DNA of 64,000 nucleotides. Origin: Arthrinium phaeospermum (lineage: Eukaryota > Ascomycota > Sordariomycetes > Amphisphaeriales > Apiosporaceae). The notes beneath the pieces are model-generated. The model ran no database searches, was not told the DNA's origin, and saw nothing but the letters and a program-made list of their open reading frames with translations. Below, piece after piece: positions 9,892 to 21,393 of this stretch (positions are counted from its first letter, which is position 1; each line of letters begins with the position of its first letter). A program made the position numbers and the translations under genes. The stretch covers positions 4,898,001 to 4,962,000 of the forward strand of contig QYRS01000001.1 of NCBI GenBank assembly GCA_006503535.1, read 5' to 3'.

Positions 9892-11763
9892 ATGGCGTCC
9901 GAAAAGGATACCAAGCCCCAACAGCCCGTCGGCGGCCAACACGAGCTCGAGCACACAGCAGTCCACAACATCCCGTACTGGCGGATAGTATTCGACCAGG
10001 CGGGAATCACCGATTCCGTCCTCAACCACCCATATCCTGGCTCCGGCACGGCAGAGGACCCGTACCTGGTCAATTGGATACCACACGACCCCCGCAACCC
10101 CTTCAACTTCAGCACCGTCACCAAATGGTTCATCACATTAATCGTCGCCCTGGCGACACTAGCCGTCGCGCTCGTCTCGTCTGCCTACTCGGGCGGTATT
10201 AGGCAGATCATCGCCGAGTTCGGCATCAACCAGGAGGTGGCCACGCTGGGTGTTTCGCTGTTCGTGCTGGGCTTCGCCGTCGGCCCCTTACTGTGGGCGC
10301 CCCTGAGTGAAGTGTTCGGTCGGCAAGTCCTGTTCCTCGGCACCTACGCGGCCCTCACCGCCTTCAATGCGGGCACGGCCGGCGCCAACGGCCCGACCAC
10401 CCTGCTGGTGCTGCGCTTCTTCGCCGGCGCATTTGGCTCGTCCCCCCTCACCAACGCCGGCGGTGTCATCGCCGACATGTTCCCCGCCTCGCAGCGCGGC
10501 CTGGCCATGTCGCTGTTCGCGGCGGCGCCCTTCCTGGGTCCCGTCCTGGGTCCCATTATCGGTGGGTTCCTGGGCCAGGCCGCGGGCTGGCGCTGGGTCA
10601 TGGGCTTCCTGGCCGCCTTCTCGGGCTTCTTCTGGATCGTGGGCGGGTTCCTGGTGCCCGAGACGTACGCGCCGGTGCTGCTCCGCAAGCGCGCCGCCGC
10701 CCTGTCCAAGAAGACGGGCAAGCACTACGTCAGCAAGGTGGACAACGACCGCGGCCGCGTCACGCTGGGCCAGTCGCTCAAGACGGCCCTGTCGCGGCCC
10801 TGGATCCTGCTCTTCCGCGAGCCCATCGTGCTGCTGCTCTCGACCTACATGGCCATCATCTACGGGACGCTCTACATGCTGTTCGGCGCCTTCCCCATCG
10901 TCTACCAGGGCCAGCGCGGCTGGAGCCAGGGCATCAGCGGCCTGGCCTTCCTGGGCATCATGGTCGGCATGGTCTTCGCCGTCGCCTACAGCATCTGGGA
11001 CAACGCCCGCTACGTCCGGGCCGAGGACGAGAACGACGGCTTCGCGCCCCCCGAGACCCGCCTGCCGCCCGCCATGGTCGGCTCCGTCGCCTTGCCCATC
11101 GGCCTCTTCTGGTTCGCCTGGACCAACTCGGCCTCGATCCACTGGATCGCCAGCATCGCCGCCGGCGTCCCCTTCGGCTTCGGCATGGTCCTCGTTTTCT
11201 TGAGTATCATGAACTACCTCATCGACGCCTACACCATCTTCGCCGCCTCCGTCCTGGCCGCCAACTCGGTCCTGCGCTCGCTGTTCGGCTTCGCTTTCCC
11301 CTTGTTCACCAGCTACATGTACAAGGACCTCGGCATCCACTGGGCCTCGAGCATCCCCGCCTTCCTGGCCCTGGCCTGCGTGCCCTTCCCCTTCCTCTTC
11401 TACAAGTACGGCCCCCAGATCCGGGCCAAGTGCCACTTCGCCGCCGAGTCGCTCGCCTTCATGAAGCGCCTCAAGGCCGAGCAGATGGCCGCCGACGCCG
11501 AGGAGCTGGCGAACGCGGACGAGAACGGCTCCGAGCACACGCTCGCCAACGACGACGAGGAGGGCCGGGACGGGCCGGCCTTCGCCGCCATCCGCACCGG
11601 CAACTCGCGCCCCGCCTCGCGCGCGGGTTCCAGGAGGTCGTCGCTGGCGCGCGTCCCCACGCACCACTCGGTCGCGGCCTACAACGACAACCCGTTCGAT
11701 ATTGATCGGGTGCACACCAACCAGTCGCAGTTCAGCATGAAGCGGACCAAGTCCAAGGCTTGA
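9892..11763 (+). CDS. MFS multidrug/polyamine transporter (DHA1 family)
   Basis: A 623-residue plasma-membrane facilitator, probably a drug:H+ or polyamine antiporter. The cytosolic N-terminus carries the family signature DPRNPFNFS just before helix 1. The loop after helix 2 reads LLWAPLSEVFGRQ, and a later block reads RFFAGAFGSSPLTNAGGVIADMF. Helix 5 has the antiporter-type motif FLGPVLGPIIGGF. The central loop begins PETYAPVLLRKRA. The second half has six more helices and ends in a long acidic then Ser/Arg-rich tail. The gene has no intron. The ATG at 9892 gives the expected short N-terminus; the frame stays open upstream but without another ATG. The strong GC bias creates long antisense frames, which are shadows. 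Confidence 0.9.
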   Translation: MASEKDTKPQQPVGGQHELEHTAVHNIPYWRIVFDQAGITDSVLNHPYPGSGTAEDPYLVNWIPHDPRNPFNFSTVTKWFITLIVALATLAVALVSSAYSGGIRQIIAEFGINQEVATLGVSLFVLGFAVGPLLWAPLSEVFGRQVLFLGTYAALTAFNAGTAGANGPTTLLVLRFFAGAFGSSPLTNAGGVIADMFPASQRGLAMSLFAAAPFLGPVLGPIIGGFLGQAAGWRWVMGFLAAFSGFFWIVGGFLVPETYAPVLLRKRAAALSKKTGKHYVSKVDNDRGRVTLGQSLKTALSRPWILLFREPIVLLLSTYMAIIYGTLYMLFGAFPIVYQGQRGWSQGISGLAFLGIMVGMVFAVAYSIWDNARYVRAEDENDGFAPPETRLPPAMVGSVALPIGLFWFAWTNSASIHWIASIAAGVPFGFGMVLVFLSIMNYLIDAYTIFAASVLAANSVLRSLFGFAFPLFTSYMYKDLGIHWASSIPAFLALACVPFPFLFYKYGPQIRAKCHFAAESLAFMKRLKAEQMAADAEELANADENGSEHTLANDDEEGRDGPAFAAIRTGNSRPASRAGSRRSSLARVPTHHSVAAYNDNPFDIDRVHTNQSQFSMKRTKSKA

Positions 11764-12169
11764 GGATTAGGAAGAGGAAGAGTAAAGAAACAAGGAACGA
11801 AGGAAAAGAATGAAACGAGGAAACAGGTCCCACAGACACTGGGTCTCTCACATGTTATTAACGTATGATAACGTCACGCATTATGCCCGGGCGCCTAAAA
11901 TTTTGCGGTAGCATTGCATATCTAGATATCCACCACCATATTTCACTTTTAATGTTTAAACAAGTCAAATTCAACATCATTTCGATATGCTCTAGGACTG
12001 CCTGTGCAGATTGCTTGTTCAATCATTCATAACCATTGATAGCACCTGCCATAGCCATGGCGCTTCGTAGTTGGCCTCACTCCCAGATTTTCGTTTTCTC
12101 TTGACCACCGCCGCATGCCGTAGCTAATGAACTGCCAATTCTGTACGTTGACACATCAATCATCATGCA
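11764..12169. other. Intergenic between convergent genes
   Basis: About 400 AT-rich bases between the stop of the MFS transporter (plus) and the stop of the hypothetical gene (minus). It should hold both terminators. I see no other feature. Confidence 0.5.
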
Positions 12170-13765
12170 TTAGCCTGTCGCCTCCCTCCAGACCACCGCA
12201 GCGCGTTGGATCATCTCCGGCCACCCAAGGTCCCCCACCTTCACCGTCTCGAAGAACATGCGGAGCGGCGCGTGCAGCTCCTCGGGCAGCGTTCGCATCA
12301 TATCCCGCATCATCGATCGGTCCATCTCCTGCTGTCGTTCCCCGTGCTTCCCACGAGGCTGCCGGCCGTCCCGGAACGCTGCGATCTCCTCGACGGCCCG
12401 CAGCATCTCCCAGGCCCGGTTCTCGACCCGGTCGTACAGGTCGTCGAGGGCCGCCATGGCGCGCTCGTCGTTCAGCACGCTGGCCAGGTTGCACGCCGGG
12501 GCCATGGCGTCGCGGTACCAGCCCGCCGAGTCGGGCTGGAAGGACCAGGAGTCGGCGACGAGCCCGTCGATGGCGTCCCGGATCTCGATCGCCCCCGATT
12601 CGATCCTCTTCCGCCGGCTCCTCGCCATCCGGAGGTAGTGCGCGTCGCTGCGGGGCGGGAAGTGGCAGGTCCGGTTCCGCAGGTTGGCCATGCCCGAGAC
12701 GGCCGCGTACACTTGCCGCGAGGTGGCGTCCCGCAGGGCCAGCTCCTCGCCGATGAGGTAGCCGTCGAAGTAGCCCTCGAGGTCCTTCGTGCTGAACGAG
12801 ACTTCGTGCGCGCCTTGCGGGAATTGGGCTTCCGTCCAGTCGGGCCACCGCTCCAGCGCGGCGTCGTAGAAGCAGTACTGCGCGATGGATATGGCCTCCC
12901 AGAGGAACGCCAGGCCGTCGCGCGACGGGATGAACATGCGGGGCAGAATCCGGCGTGCGGCGTCGGTGGGGAGGCGCTCGATGTTTGGGGTCCTCGATCT
13001 CCTCTGAACTGGTCGTTGGGAGGAGGGCCTGTGGGCGGAGATTACAGTTGCTGGGATCGACCCTTGGGACGATGCGGCCGATGTATCGGAAGAGTAGTCG
13101 GACATGTGTATGGGCGAGGATTGGTCGCTTCTCTTCCGCCTTCGCTGCTCTTCCTTCCGCTGTCGGCGAACCCATCGGGCAGATCGATGTCGTGCCCGAG
13201 CCCGTGAGAGACTGGCCAGCATCTTGGGACTTAAAGCACGGGGCTTTCTGCCTTGGGTGCGTGAGACTGGTTGGGGCCGAAGCTTTAATCTTCGAGGAGC
13301 AGCTTCGGAATCACCCTGGTAGCCATCGCTGCCACTCTCGACACTGTTGGACCTCGTATCATACCCACTGCCGACAATCGACTCGCCGTCGCTCTCGGTC
13401 GTTGGCAAGACTTCGTCGGGCGACCGTGATCTTTTACCGAGTCTCCGGTATTTCCTAGCCTTTTGGCTGGCCCTATATTGTCTGAGTTCTCTTCCAACCT
13501 CTTCTGGGAACGACGGTTTCTGCTGCGCCTCGAGGTCCTGGACACGGCGCTGCAGGGCGATCTTCTGCTTTTCCGACTCGATCCATTTGCCTGCCATTTT
13601 CTGGTAGTTGGACTGGATCCATTCGATCTCGGTTATCGCGTGCTCATCGAGATGTTGGGTCTTCTCCATCTGGGGATATGCGGTCCTTTCTGGTCGTCGC
13701 GAGTATTCTGTCTCGTCTTCATGCTCGAAGAGCTGCGCAGGTGGGGTTCTTCGTGAGCGAGCCAT
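12170..13765 (-). CDS. Hypothetical protein with coiled coil and basic linker
   Basis: An intronless 531-residue protein that I do not recognise. The start ATG at 13765 (MARSRRTPP) is the only ATG near the beginning of the frame. Residues about 30-85 are predicted helical and rich in Glu, Gln and Lys (EIEWIQSNYQKMAGKWIESEKQ), probably a coiled coil. Residues about 90-260 are Ser/Arg/Lys-rich and disordered, with possible nuclear localisation clusters such as RRQRKEEQRRRKR. The C-terminal half (about 270-530) looks globular and helical, with a Trp/Tyr-rich core (AQYCFYDAALERWPDWTEAQF). No signal peptide or membrane segment is seen. Nuclear location is an inference from the basic linker. Confidence 0.75.
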   Translation of the reverse strand: MARSRRTPPAQLFEHEDETEYSRRPERTAYPQMEKTQHLDEHAITEIEWIQSNYQKMAGKWIESEKQKIALQRRVQDLEAQQKPSFPEEVGRELRQYRASQKARKYRRLGKRSRSPDEVLPTTESDGESIVGSGYDTRSNSVESGSDGYQGDSEAAPRRLKLRPQPVSRTQGRKPRALSPKMLASLSRARARHRSARWVRRQRKEEQRRRKRSDQSSPIHMSDYSSDTSAASSQGSIPATVISAHRPSSQRPVQRRSRTPNIERLPTDAARRILPRMFIPSRDGLAFLWEAISIAQYCFYDAALERWPDWTEAQFPQGAHEVSFSTKDLEGYFDGYLIGEELALRDATSRQVYAAVSGMANLRNRTCHFPPRSDAHYLRMARSRRKRIESGAIEIRDAIDGLVADSWSFQPDSAGWYRDAMAPACNLASVLNDERAMAALDDLYDRVENRAWEMLRAVEEIAAFRDGRQPRGKHGERQQEMDRSMMRDMMRTLPEELHAPLRMFFETVKVGDLGWPEMIQRAAVVWREATG

Positions 13766-14534
13766 CGTTTCAACCTTAGGCAAAGAGGTAATTAAACAGT
13801 ATAGTAGTGCTCCCGGAGGCGCTGTTATCGTGGTCTCGAAATTATCAATCGACTCCTAGTGGTTTTTGTTTTAGTGACCAAGTTTCCGAACGATGTGTGT
13901 TCATATGCCAGACGAGACCAACATCAAAGCCCGCTACTATGGGCAATAGAAGCTCTTATTAGGGAATATGTTGATATGTATCTCCGTTGCTATTGGACTA
14001 GAACTCTATCGTCCATCTTTCTCCGGCTCTCGGGTCGGGTCAAACTTTACTTCACTTCTAAGTTTGACGTGTGCCATCCAAATCCAATTCAATCATAAAT
14101 CTTCGTCTTCTAGATGCCATTAAAAGCAGTGTTAGCCGAGCATCGCATGCCGTAGTAGTTCGTTATAGATGGCTACCTGACTTTTACTTAAAGACGTAAG
14201 AGAGTTGTAGATAAGAGCATGACTTATACGCAGATCAACTTCACCTTAACTCTAACCCTACTTACTATTAGTAACATAGTAATTAGTGTCCGTTCCACCG
14301 GGTAACTAATTGCTGTTTAGCTTGGCTAGGTCCTTCGAAAACCTCAGTTGCTGGCGACCCGAACTTCCATGTTATGACAGATGCCAGTCGTATTACATGT
14401 CTTCTCACTCATGTTATGTTGACTCGTGTTTAGTATACTAGGCTTAGTTTCGGGGTGCTTCTCGACCAGTCTACACGTCAATCAAGAACTCGGACCGTAT
14501 CGTCCAATTTACATGCTTGCTACTTTACTCATCA
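13766..14534. other. Intergenic, AT-rich
   Basis: About 770 bases that are clearly poorer in GC than the genes, with many TAG/TAA/ACTA strings between 14130 and 14480. It could be a decayed repeat, but I cannot identify terminal repeats or coding remnants. Confidence 0.4.
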
Positions 14535-15039
14535 TCAACTCAGCCCAGACATAGCCAGCTTCCCCTTACCCTTATTGCCCTCCCCGTAGTGAAATTGAGT
14601 CCAACGGAATCCCTGGGTCAGCTGAGCGCCGGCATTCAAGAAATGGCATGCAAAGAGTAGATAGTTCTTCGGAGTGACAGCCAGCGAGTAGCGCATGAAC
14701 GTGAAGGCGTAGACTGTAAGTGCACCAGTCATGGGGCCAGAGATTCTGAAGGATAGTACCCAGTCAGTAGTGAACAGAGGTCTAACCTAGGATTCGACTG
14801 AGTGGGGTCTCACAGGTCTGGGCTCTTCTGCGTGTCCAAGATGGCGGCGATGGGGATCCCGAAGTTGGATATTGGACCCCAGAAATCTGCGAGAGGTTGC
14901 CACCTGGTCAGCATCGCCTGCTTAGTAAATTGTATAAGAGAGCTGAACGGGACGCACGGGTGGAACAGAAGTAGTCCAGGACCTTGTTGGACCGGATCTT
15001 CTGGTTCAAAGCCTTGACGAGCGCGGAAGCCCCGGACAT
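14535..15039 (-). CDS. MPC1: Mitochondrial pyruvate carrier subunit MPC1
   Basis: A 121-residue inner-membrane protein that pairs with a second MPC subunit to import pyruvate into mitochondria. Three exons on the minus strand: 15039-14958, 14886-14814 and 14745-14535, with introns of 71 and 68 bp whose phases join cleanly. The product starts MSGASALVKALNQKIRS and has the family blocks STHFWGPISNFGIPIAA and LAVTPKNYLLFACHFLNAGAQL, ending TQGFRW and a short hydrophilic tail. Length matches the family. Intact open frame; no oddities. Confidence 0.93.
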
Positions 15040-15497
15040 GGTTGCGTTTCGGATGGCAAGACAGCTCTTTAACTAGAAGATGTTGCAAACAAAGGACATG
15101 ACAGAAAGAAGGGGAAGAACAGAAGGTCACACACAATTCTGAAGTCGGACGGCTCCTTCGGACTTTCATTTCTTGATGAGCGGGCCCGGGCGTGGTGCTA
15201 TCTCCGTGTTGGTATCTCCGTAGTACCGAAGATCATTAAGGGGCTCCGCTGTTAACGAGTCTTAGCTCTTGGCTGATCTATCTCCTCACCCCACCCACCG
15301 TCGACTGCTGCCATAGGCCATCAAGTCGAAATCAGGGTTTCGCTCTGACAGTTCCCCCGTATGTGTTATTCCCTATTCGAGAAAGGGTTACCTCGAGATG
15401 AAGGACCAGTGTCTATTCCCTCCACCCCCACCCCTTCTCATAAAGATTGTCCCTGAGTAGCGATCGCACACTGTAATCCAGTCTATGTGCAGTCCCC
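15040..15497. other. Intergenic, MPC1 upstream region
   Basis: About 460 bases between the MPC1 start and the sedolisin stop, both genes on the minus strand. It contains a C-rich stretch near 15420-15440. No other feature. Confidence 0.5.
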
Positions 15498-17847
15498 CTA
15501 CGGCAAGCTCAGGAACAAATCCAACATCTTGGGAAAATTGGGCGTGCCCAGCCCTGTAACCGGATCCCAGCCTGGCCTGGCCCCGAACCCCGCCGTACCG
15601 CAGCCCGGGTTGGCGCCCCGCGTAACGTCATTCAGCACGTCCGGACGCGCGTAGAGGGCCGGGTTCAGGAACCCCACGGGCCGCTTCCCCGCGGCCAGCC
15701 GCCGCTCGTTGATGAGGTTGACGACGGCCCCGAACGTGGGCGTCGAGGCGCTGGTCCCGTAGATCTTGCGGAAGGTGCCCAGCACCCCAATCACGTAGTT
15801 GGCCCCGTTGGCCGACACGTCCGGGAAGCCGCGCGCGCGGCCCGTGTTGTTGTACCGGTCGGCGCCGAAGGGGGGCGGGTACGCTGTCAGGTAGTGCGAC
15901 ACTGCTTCGGACTGGTAGGGGGGCATGGGGAAGACCTGGGAGTGGGCAAAGGGAGAGCGGTTAGGTCTATTTCGGACTGGTCAAGATGAATGGGGGAGAA
16001 ATCGGGGCTCACATCGCTAAAGCCTCCGCCGCTGCGGATTATCGTCTCGCAGGCCACCTCGGGCTGCACCTTGCTCGCCATGTCCGTGACGATGTTGGTT
16101 CCGGTGGGGACCTGCGTTGCGCCAACGGCAGTCACGTATGGACAGTTTGCGGGAAACTGCGGAGCGAATCTTCCTGTGGTGGTGCCGTTGATGAACGTTC
16201 CATTGGAAGCGATGCATCTGTCGTTATGTCCAGCAACACCTGGGAAAGGAAGTAATATGTAAGTGTGCGTGGATTGTATGGTAGATGAAGAAGATTGTCT
16301 CTTACCAAAATCGCCCGAGGAGTACAGGACCGTCACGCCTTGCAGGCCCAGCTTCATGTATTCGTAGCATTGACGCCGCTGGCTATCGACTCTCGGTGTC
16401 AGCATCTACTCTTCTTGGGGTGAACAGAATGTGCCAAGAGGGGATAGTGGAATTTTTAAAACAAGCGGTTATTCCATCCCTCGTAAGACACTAGACTAAC
16501 GTGGAATAAACACTAGAACAGGAAGGAATAAGCACCGAAAGTCGCTTACTAGGCCGGGGTGAGGGCCCCCTCGTTGTAGCCGTACGAGCTGGAGATGACG
16601 TTGGTGGCCTGGGAGGTGCCGCAGTCGGCGGGGCCCTGGTAGCCGTCCGCCTTGGGGCTGGGGTAGACGGCGTCCACCTTGGGGTCGTCGCCGCCCTCAT
16701 AAGTGCAGTACGAGCCATCCAGCGCGTCGAGGAAGTTGTTAAAGGACGCTGTCCCATGCTTATCGCCCACTTGGTACAGCGTCACTTGCTGGGGGTAAAC
16801 CAGAGCCATGGCGTACTCGAGGTCCAGAGACGACTCGGCGTAGTACTCCATGCTCGTCAGGTTCTTACCCGTGAGCACGGAGCCGCCGTCGATGGAGTCG
16901 AGGATGGGGCGCTCACCGACCGCCCGCTTCTCGAACTCGGAAAAGAAGAGATCTAGATCCTTGGGGCTATAGGTCTGCGGCGTGTACTCGACGATGCCGT
17001 AGGTATTGCCAGGATGCGCCGAGCTTCGCAGGGGCAGGTCGTAGAGGGAGCGCAGGCACTCCGGCGTGATTTGTTTGTCGCAACTGTCCAGAGCGGTAAC
17101 GAGCTTGGTCTTGGCCACCTCGGCGCCCAGTTTGGCAAGGGAGCCGGAGTTTGGCCCCCCAACGGTCCTGGCGGCGCCGCTGTAAGGGCCTGATCGCTTG
17201 AGGGTCTTCCTCACGACCTGACTCTTCCGCAGCTCTTGCTGTCTTTTCCGCAGCTCGTCGCCACTGCCTTTTCGACCCGGCGTGGTTTTGGCGTCGAAGT
17301 GCAGGGTGGGCATGATCAAGTCGATGTGCTCGGCGCTCAGATAGGCGGGCACGCTGTACGAGCCTGACGCGACGTGAAGATGGCCCGAAGAATGCTCGTA
17401 GACGTGGTAGTTGGTCCTGATGAGGGACTCGACCTCGGACACGGTCGCGTTGACGTTGATCCATGCCTTGCTGTGGGAGACGACCAGGCGATTCGGGTCG
17501 ATACCCGACTCAGCCAACCAGGCACTGACCGAGTCGACGGACTCCTGGCTGGGAGCGAACATGTCGGCTATCTGTCCAGGGGTCCAATGCTGAGCATAGC
17601 TACCGCTCTTAGGGCTGGATACCTCGTCCAGCAGCTCGTCGGCTCGGTCCAGGTGTTGTTGCTTTAGGCCGATGCGAAGGGGCAGCACGGCGCGACCGTC
17701 AACCTTCTCCCGCTTGACCCATCCTACTGGCAACTGGTGACGCTTCTCATGTGGCACGTGATGCGTGCCGCGCTTGGAGGCAGGAGATGCAGCAGCAGCA
17801 GTCAAGGCTGCAAGTGCTAACAGTGCATCGATGAAGAAAGGGTGCAT
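15498..17847 (-). CDS. Secreted sedolisin / tripeptidyl peptidase (S53)
   Basis: A secreted acid serine-carboxyl peptidase made as a zymogen. Exons are 17847-16550, 16382-16306, 16239-16013 and 15935-15498, giving 679 residues. Introns are 167, 66 and 77 bp. A signal peptide (MHPFFIDALLALAALTAAAA) is followed by the pro-kumamolisin domain (about residues 35-200). The catalytic domain shows the Glu/Asp pair in ESSLD (E338, D342), the VISSSYGYNE block, GVTVLYSSGDFG across intron 2, and the nucleophile in GTSAS (S596). The C-terminal calcium site follows (DVTRGANPGC and GWDPVTGLGTPNF). An in-frame ATG at 17871 would add eight residues before the signal peptide, so I prefer 17847. The first intron is unusually long and shares sequence with an intron of the S28 peptidase gene at 36793. 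Confidence 0.92.
16383..16549 (-). repeat. Introner-like intron in the sedolisin gene
   Basis: This 167-bp intron begins on the minus strand GTAAGCGACTTTCGGTG and continues CTTATTCCTTCCTGTT. The same beginning occurs twice inside the S28 peptidase intron (36793 and 36956). It also holds, in opposite orientation, GCGGTTATTCCATCC, a 15-mer that is identical at 36992-37006. Arms of the CGGT..TTATTCC type occur on both strands, so the intron can fold into a hairpin. The other introns of this gene are ordinary (66 and 77 bp). Confidence 0.7.
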
Positions 17848-19004
17848 ATTGGAAATTGAGATATCGAGCATAGGATTATCTCAATCTGGAGAGCGGTCGT
17901 CTTTGGGCTTGCCTCCTTTATAAGGAAATCCCCCCCTCTGTCTGTCAGGCTGCATTCGAGCAGAGCTGGCATCTCACTCCCGCAGCAGCAAACGCGCCGG
18001 CCCCAAGCCTCATCAAAATCGCCCAAAACAAACATGTTGGTCGGTTTGGTGCGATCGTATCATGATTAAATGAGCTACATGAATTGACCAATCTTCTTGC
18101 CCAGGAAGTACCAGGGTCATGGGTGTCGCAATGCAAGTAGCCGGGCTGCCGGGGCGAGATCCAAGGAGCACAAATGAAGTGAGCAAACACACACTCAAGC
18201 CACCAAGTTCCCGGGCGACCTGGCCAGAAGGAACATCAACAAGACGCCGGACTAACCAAACAGCCAGGCTTCTCCCGACAGCTGGTAATAGATACAATAA
18301 TGGTGTAGGAGTAATCGGGCAATTATTACACTCGCGTAATTGAATACTCATGTACCTCGGTTGTATATTACTATGTACTTATTACTACTGATTATTCCAG
18401 TTGAGTGCTTTAAGCATAGGCATTCAACCTGGTTATTCCGGTACCTATTTGATGTCACTACTGGCCTGGCTTGCAGATTAGCGGGTTTCGCGGTGCGTCA
18501 GCCAATGGCGGTTGCAGTATTGCCGCTACTGATGTGACCCAGCGGGAGGGCACGCCAAGGAGACCAGGCTGAACGTCCCCGTAACTGCAGCGCCAATTCA
18601 GCACCCTTGGCATCAGCTTTGAATATGGATCTGGTCGGAGTTCCGTTGTGTGGGGAGATTCCGTACTATCAGTGATAGCACAGGAGGCAGGGGACCGCAA
18701 ATATGCAGTTGGCTACCTAGACTGTGCATGGGTGGCCTGGGCCCTAGCAAGCGTATCAAAGATATTTGATTGCTATGTTGCACGAAACTGATTCTCCTCG
18801 AATGTCATCTTTTCATGTGGATCATCTATCTGGCTGTAACATTGCCAAGATCATTTATCAAGTATGAGGTATCAAGATTATTGATGTTGGCCTTCTCATT
18901 AGACAAAGCTAATCTTGTTTGCAAACACGACGATTTGTCTTTCTGAGTAGCCAAGAGACAGGCGTCATGATGTGATCCCACCTATTGCACTAGAAAAGTC
19001 GGCT
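17848..19004. other. 1.16-kb intergenic region
   Basis: Holds the sedolisin promoter on the left and the 3' end of the DUF3176 gene on the right. Apart from a TATA box near 17920 I see no coding sequence or repeat. Confidence 0.5.
17917..17922 (-). promoter_or_regulatory. TATA box of the sedolisin gene
   Basis: TATAAA on the minus strand, about 70 bases upstream of the ATG at 17847, followed by a short leader. The position fits a core promoter. Confidence 0.55.
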
Positions 19005-21393
19005 TCACCTGGTTGATGCAGAACTCGGATGTCGACACAGCGTCAAGACCCTGGCGTTGTCTTTATCATCTCGACTCCGTGTCTCATCAGAGCTCCATCC
19101 ATCTTCGAGCTCGCCCCTTCCGGGCCTTTGCGCCCGGCCCATGGCGACCTCGGGCTCTATGGAGACCTCCTTGGCGAGTTGCTCCATGTCCACGATGTGA
19201 CGTGGTATGTTGTCACCGCCGGCGTCGTGCATTTCCGAGCCCAGAAGGAGAAGGGGCAGGGTCGAAGACTTCCAGACAGGCAACGAGCGTTGCGACTTCC
19301 ACCCCACCATGTAGCACAGCAGCAAAAGAGTCAACAGCTCCAGGGCCGCGGGGAGTGCAATCCACCCCCAGCGCACGTTGAGTACGGGCACTAGTTGATC
19401 GGGGGATGCGTTGATGGACTGCCAATGGGTAGGGAAATCCCATCTGTCATCATTCGGTTCATAGCTGACATCACCAGTGGTAGCGTTGTGGTCGTCTCGG
19501 ATCTTGGCCGGGGTCGTCCGAAGCGAGGTCGTCATGCTGAGGGCCATTGTCCCGAACAAGGGGCCCATATCAAAGCCCCGTGGGACGTTGGCCGCCTCGT
19601 ACGTTCCAAGGTTTGCCATGTATAGTCGCCGCACGTAGGGCTTCCCCTGTTGGTTGCCCCCTTTGGCATTGGTATCATTGACAAATGTGTGTCCTTCTAA
19701 CTCGGACGTAAGATACGCCGTAATCAAGTCCGTGGCTTGACGGTGGACGGAAAACTTCCCTTTAATCCGACCGATTTCGATGTATCCATAGTCGGGGATG
19801 GTTCCAGGCTCGGGATAGGCCGAGTTCAGCTTGACGTCATAAGACACCGACGAGTTCTTGGGCTTGAAGTCGTACATGTTCCCTGTGCTATTCTCTCCCA
19901 ATAGTAAAGTGGATGTAACATTTTCCTGAAGTACTCCATTGATCATCTCAGAGTTGTATTCATGAACACACCAGTGTAAAGTACACTCTTGAGCCTGGAC
20001 TTTAGGTCGTCGTGCATATTGGGTTGAGCCTCCAAATTCCCCAAGACATGCCTGGTAATAAGGGGTGTTGTTGAGCTGTATAACCGTTTTGTTCCAGCAA
20101 GGTGACAGGGCAGTTAGGGTCAAGATCGGCAGACCTTCCCTGGGCCGGACCAGTTGGGTTGATGCGTTTGTGCTTAACAGCATGCCGGAGTCGAAGGTCA
20201 CCCAGCCAGAGCTGTGGCCACTTGGCAAGCTCCATCGAGCGCAGTCTCGTCTTTGGTTAGGGTCGCTTCCGATACGGCTCCCACATTCCAGTCCGGTGCT
20301 GCTGTTCTCCATGGTGAGGTGCTGGGTGATATCATTGCACTCGCTGCAGATGGCCAAGCTCTCAAAGACGCCAAATGTGCAATTTCCGGTTTGGCATTGA
20401 GGCCTAGGCCTCAGAGAGTTCATCAAGAACGGATCGCTGACGTTCCCGTCGAAGAACAGCCCTCGGTTGATGGACATGACCATGTCGTCTTTGACGCGTG
20501 GGTGGCCGGACTCGGTGATCAGTCCCTCGGCCCACCAGTTAAGTCCAAACAGCGTCGCGGTGGAATTACCTACCGGTCTCCTATCCAGTACCACGACTGT
20601 CGTCTGTTGCAGCAAAGTTGCAATCGGCAATGCCAAAATCGTGATCACTGCAGCGAACGCAACCGGATCCCTGTGTTCATCTCTTGGTTAGCATTCGGGA
20701 GTGTATCAAAGAAGTTGAGCTTGAGTCGTACCGAAGGCCCTTCTTCATCAGCAACACTAACGAGCCCCAGCCACCTCTGCTTGCCTCGTCGAAGACCGCA
20801 ATGTCCTCGAGCTTGCGACGACGCTCTTTGACAATCCACGACCACTTCGCTTGGCCGATGGCGTTGGACACAGGCACTAGCAAGGCGGAGCTCATGACTG
20901 TCGATAAAGCCGAAACAATGGCGTTGATGGTGATGTCCAAAGGCCATTCGGGTATAGGCTGACCATTGTGGGCCAGCAAAGTAATGACAATCCCACCGAA
21001 GCAGTAGCAGCTTATCAGCCACGCTAGGAACTCATACAGCCACGCTTCGTTGGCCCAGTAGGAGAACCTGTACCAGACTCCGGAGCCATAGCCGTCTTTG
21101 ACCTTGAGGGAAGAAGCAATGGAGTTGGATCGCTTAAGTTGTTGGAAGTTTTCGAGGAAGAGAAGCTCTGTTTGCTGTGCCGTTTCCGCCTCTACACTGG
21201 TTTCCTCTGCGTGAGGAGATAAGGAAGCAGCTGATTGAATCGAGTCTCCCAACACAGTTTCTGATTGCCCCGTGATAGATTGGCCAAAGGAGCTGACAGA
21301 AACATCGTCATGGAGTGTTTCCATGTCCTCCTCGCCTTCTTCCTCATTGGAAGATATGTCGATAATCTCTAGCGGTGGGTTTGTTGTGTCCAT
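19005..21393 (-). CDS. DUF3176 membrane protein
   Basis: A 775-residue multi-pass membrane protein of the fungal DUF3176 family, whose function is unknown. Two exons, 21393-20732 and 20670-19005, with a 61-bp intron (branch point TGCTAACC). The acidic cytosolic N-terminus is followed by WYRFSYWANEAWLYEFLAW, a first pair of helices (about residues 120-180), the family block WSWIVKERRRKLEDIAVFD and GGWGSLVLL. A third helix is split by the intron (VAFAAVITILALPIATLLQQ). A long, Cys-containing, N-glycosylation-rich ectodomain follows (about 260-670), then a last helix (WIALPAALELLTLLLLCYMVG) and a short cytosolic tail. The ectodomain suggests sensing or surface binding; this is inference. Confidence 0.88.

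Noticed and set aside
10288..11715. Very long open frame (475 codons) antisense to the MFS transporter
   Set aside because: It is made of Gly/Gln/Arg/Glu/His runs, the usual shadow of GC-rich third positions on the other strand. It has no family features.
14130..14480. AT-rich stretch that might be a decayed transposon
   Set aside because: No terminal repeats or coding remnants could be identified, so it is listed only as intergenic.
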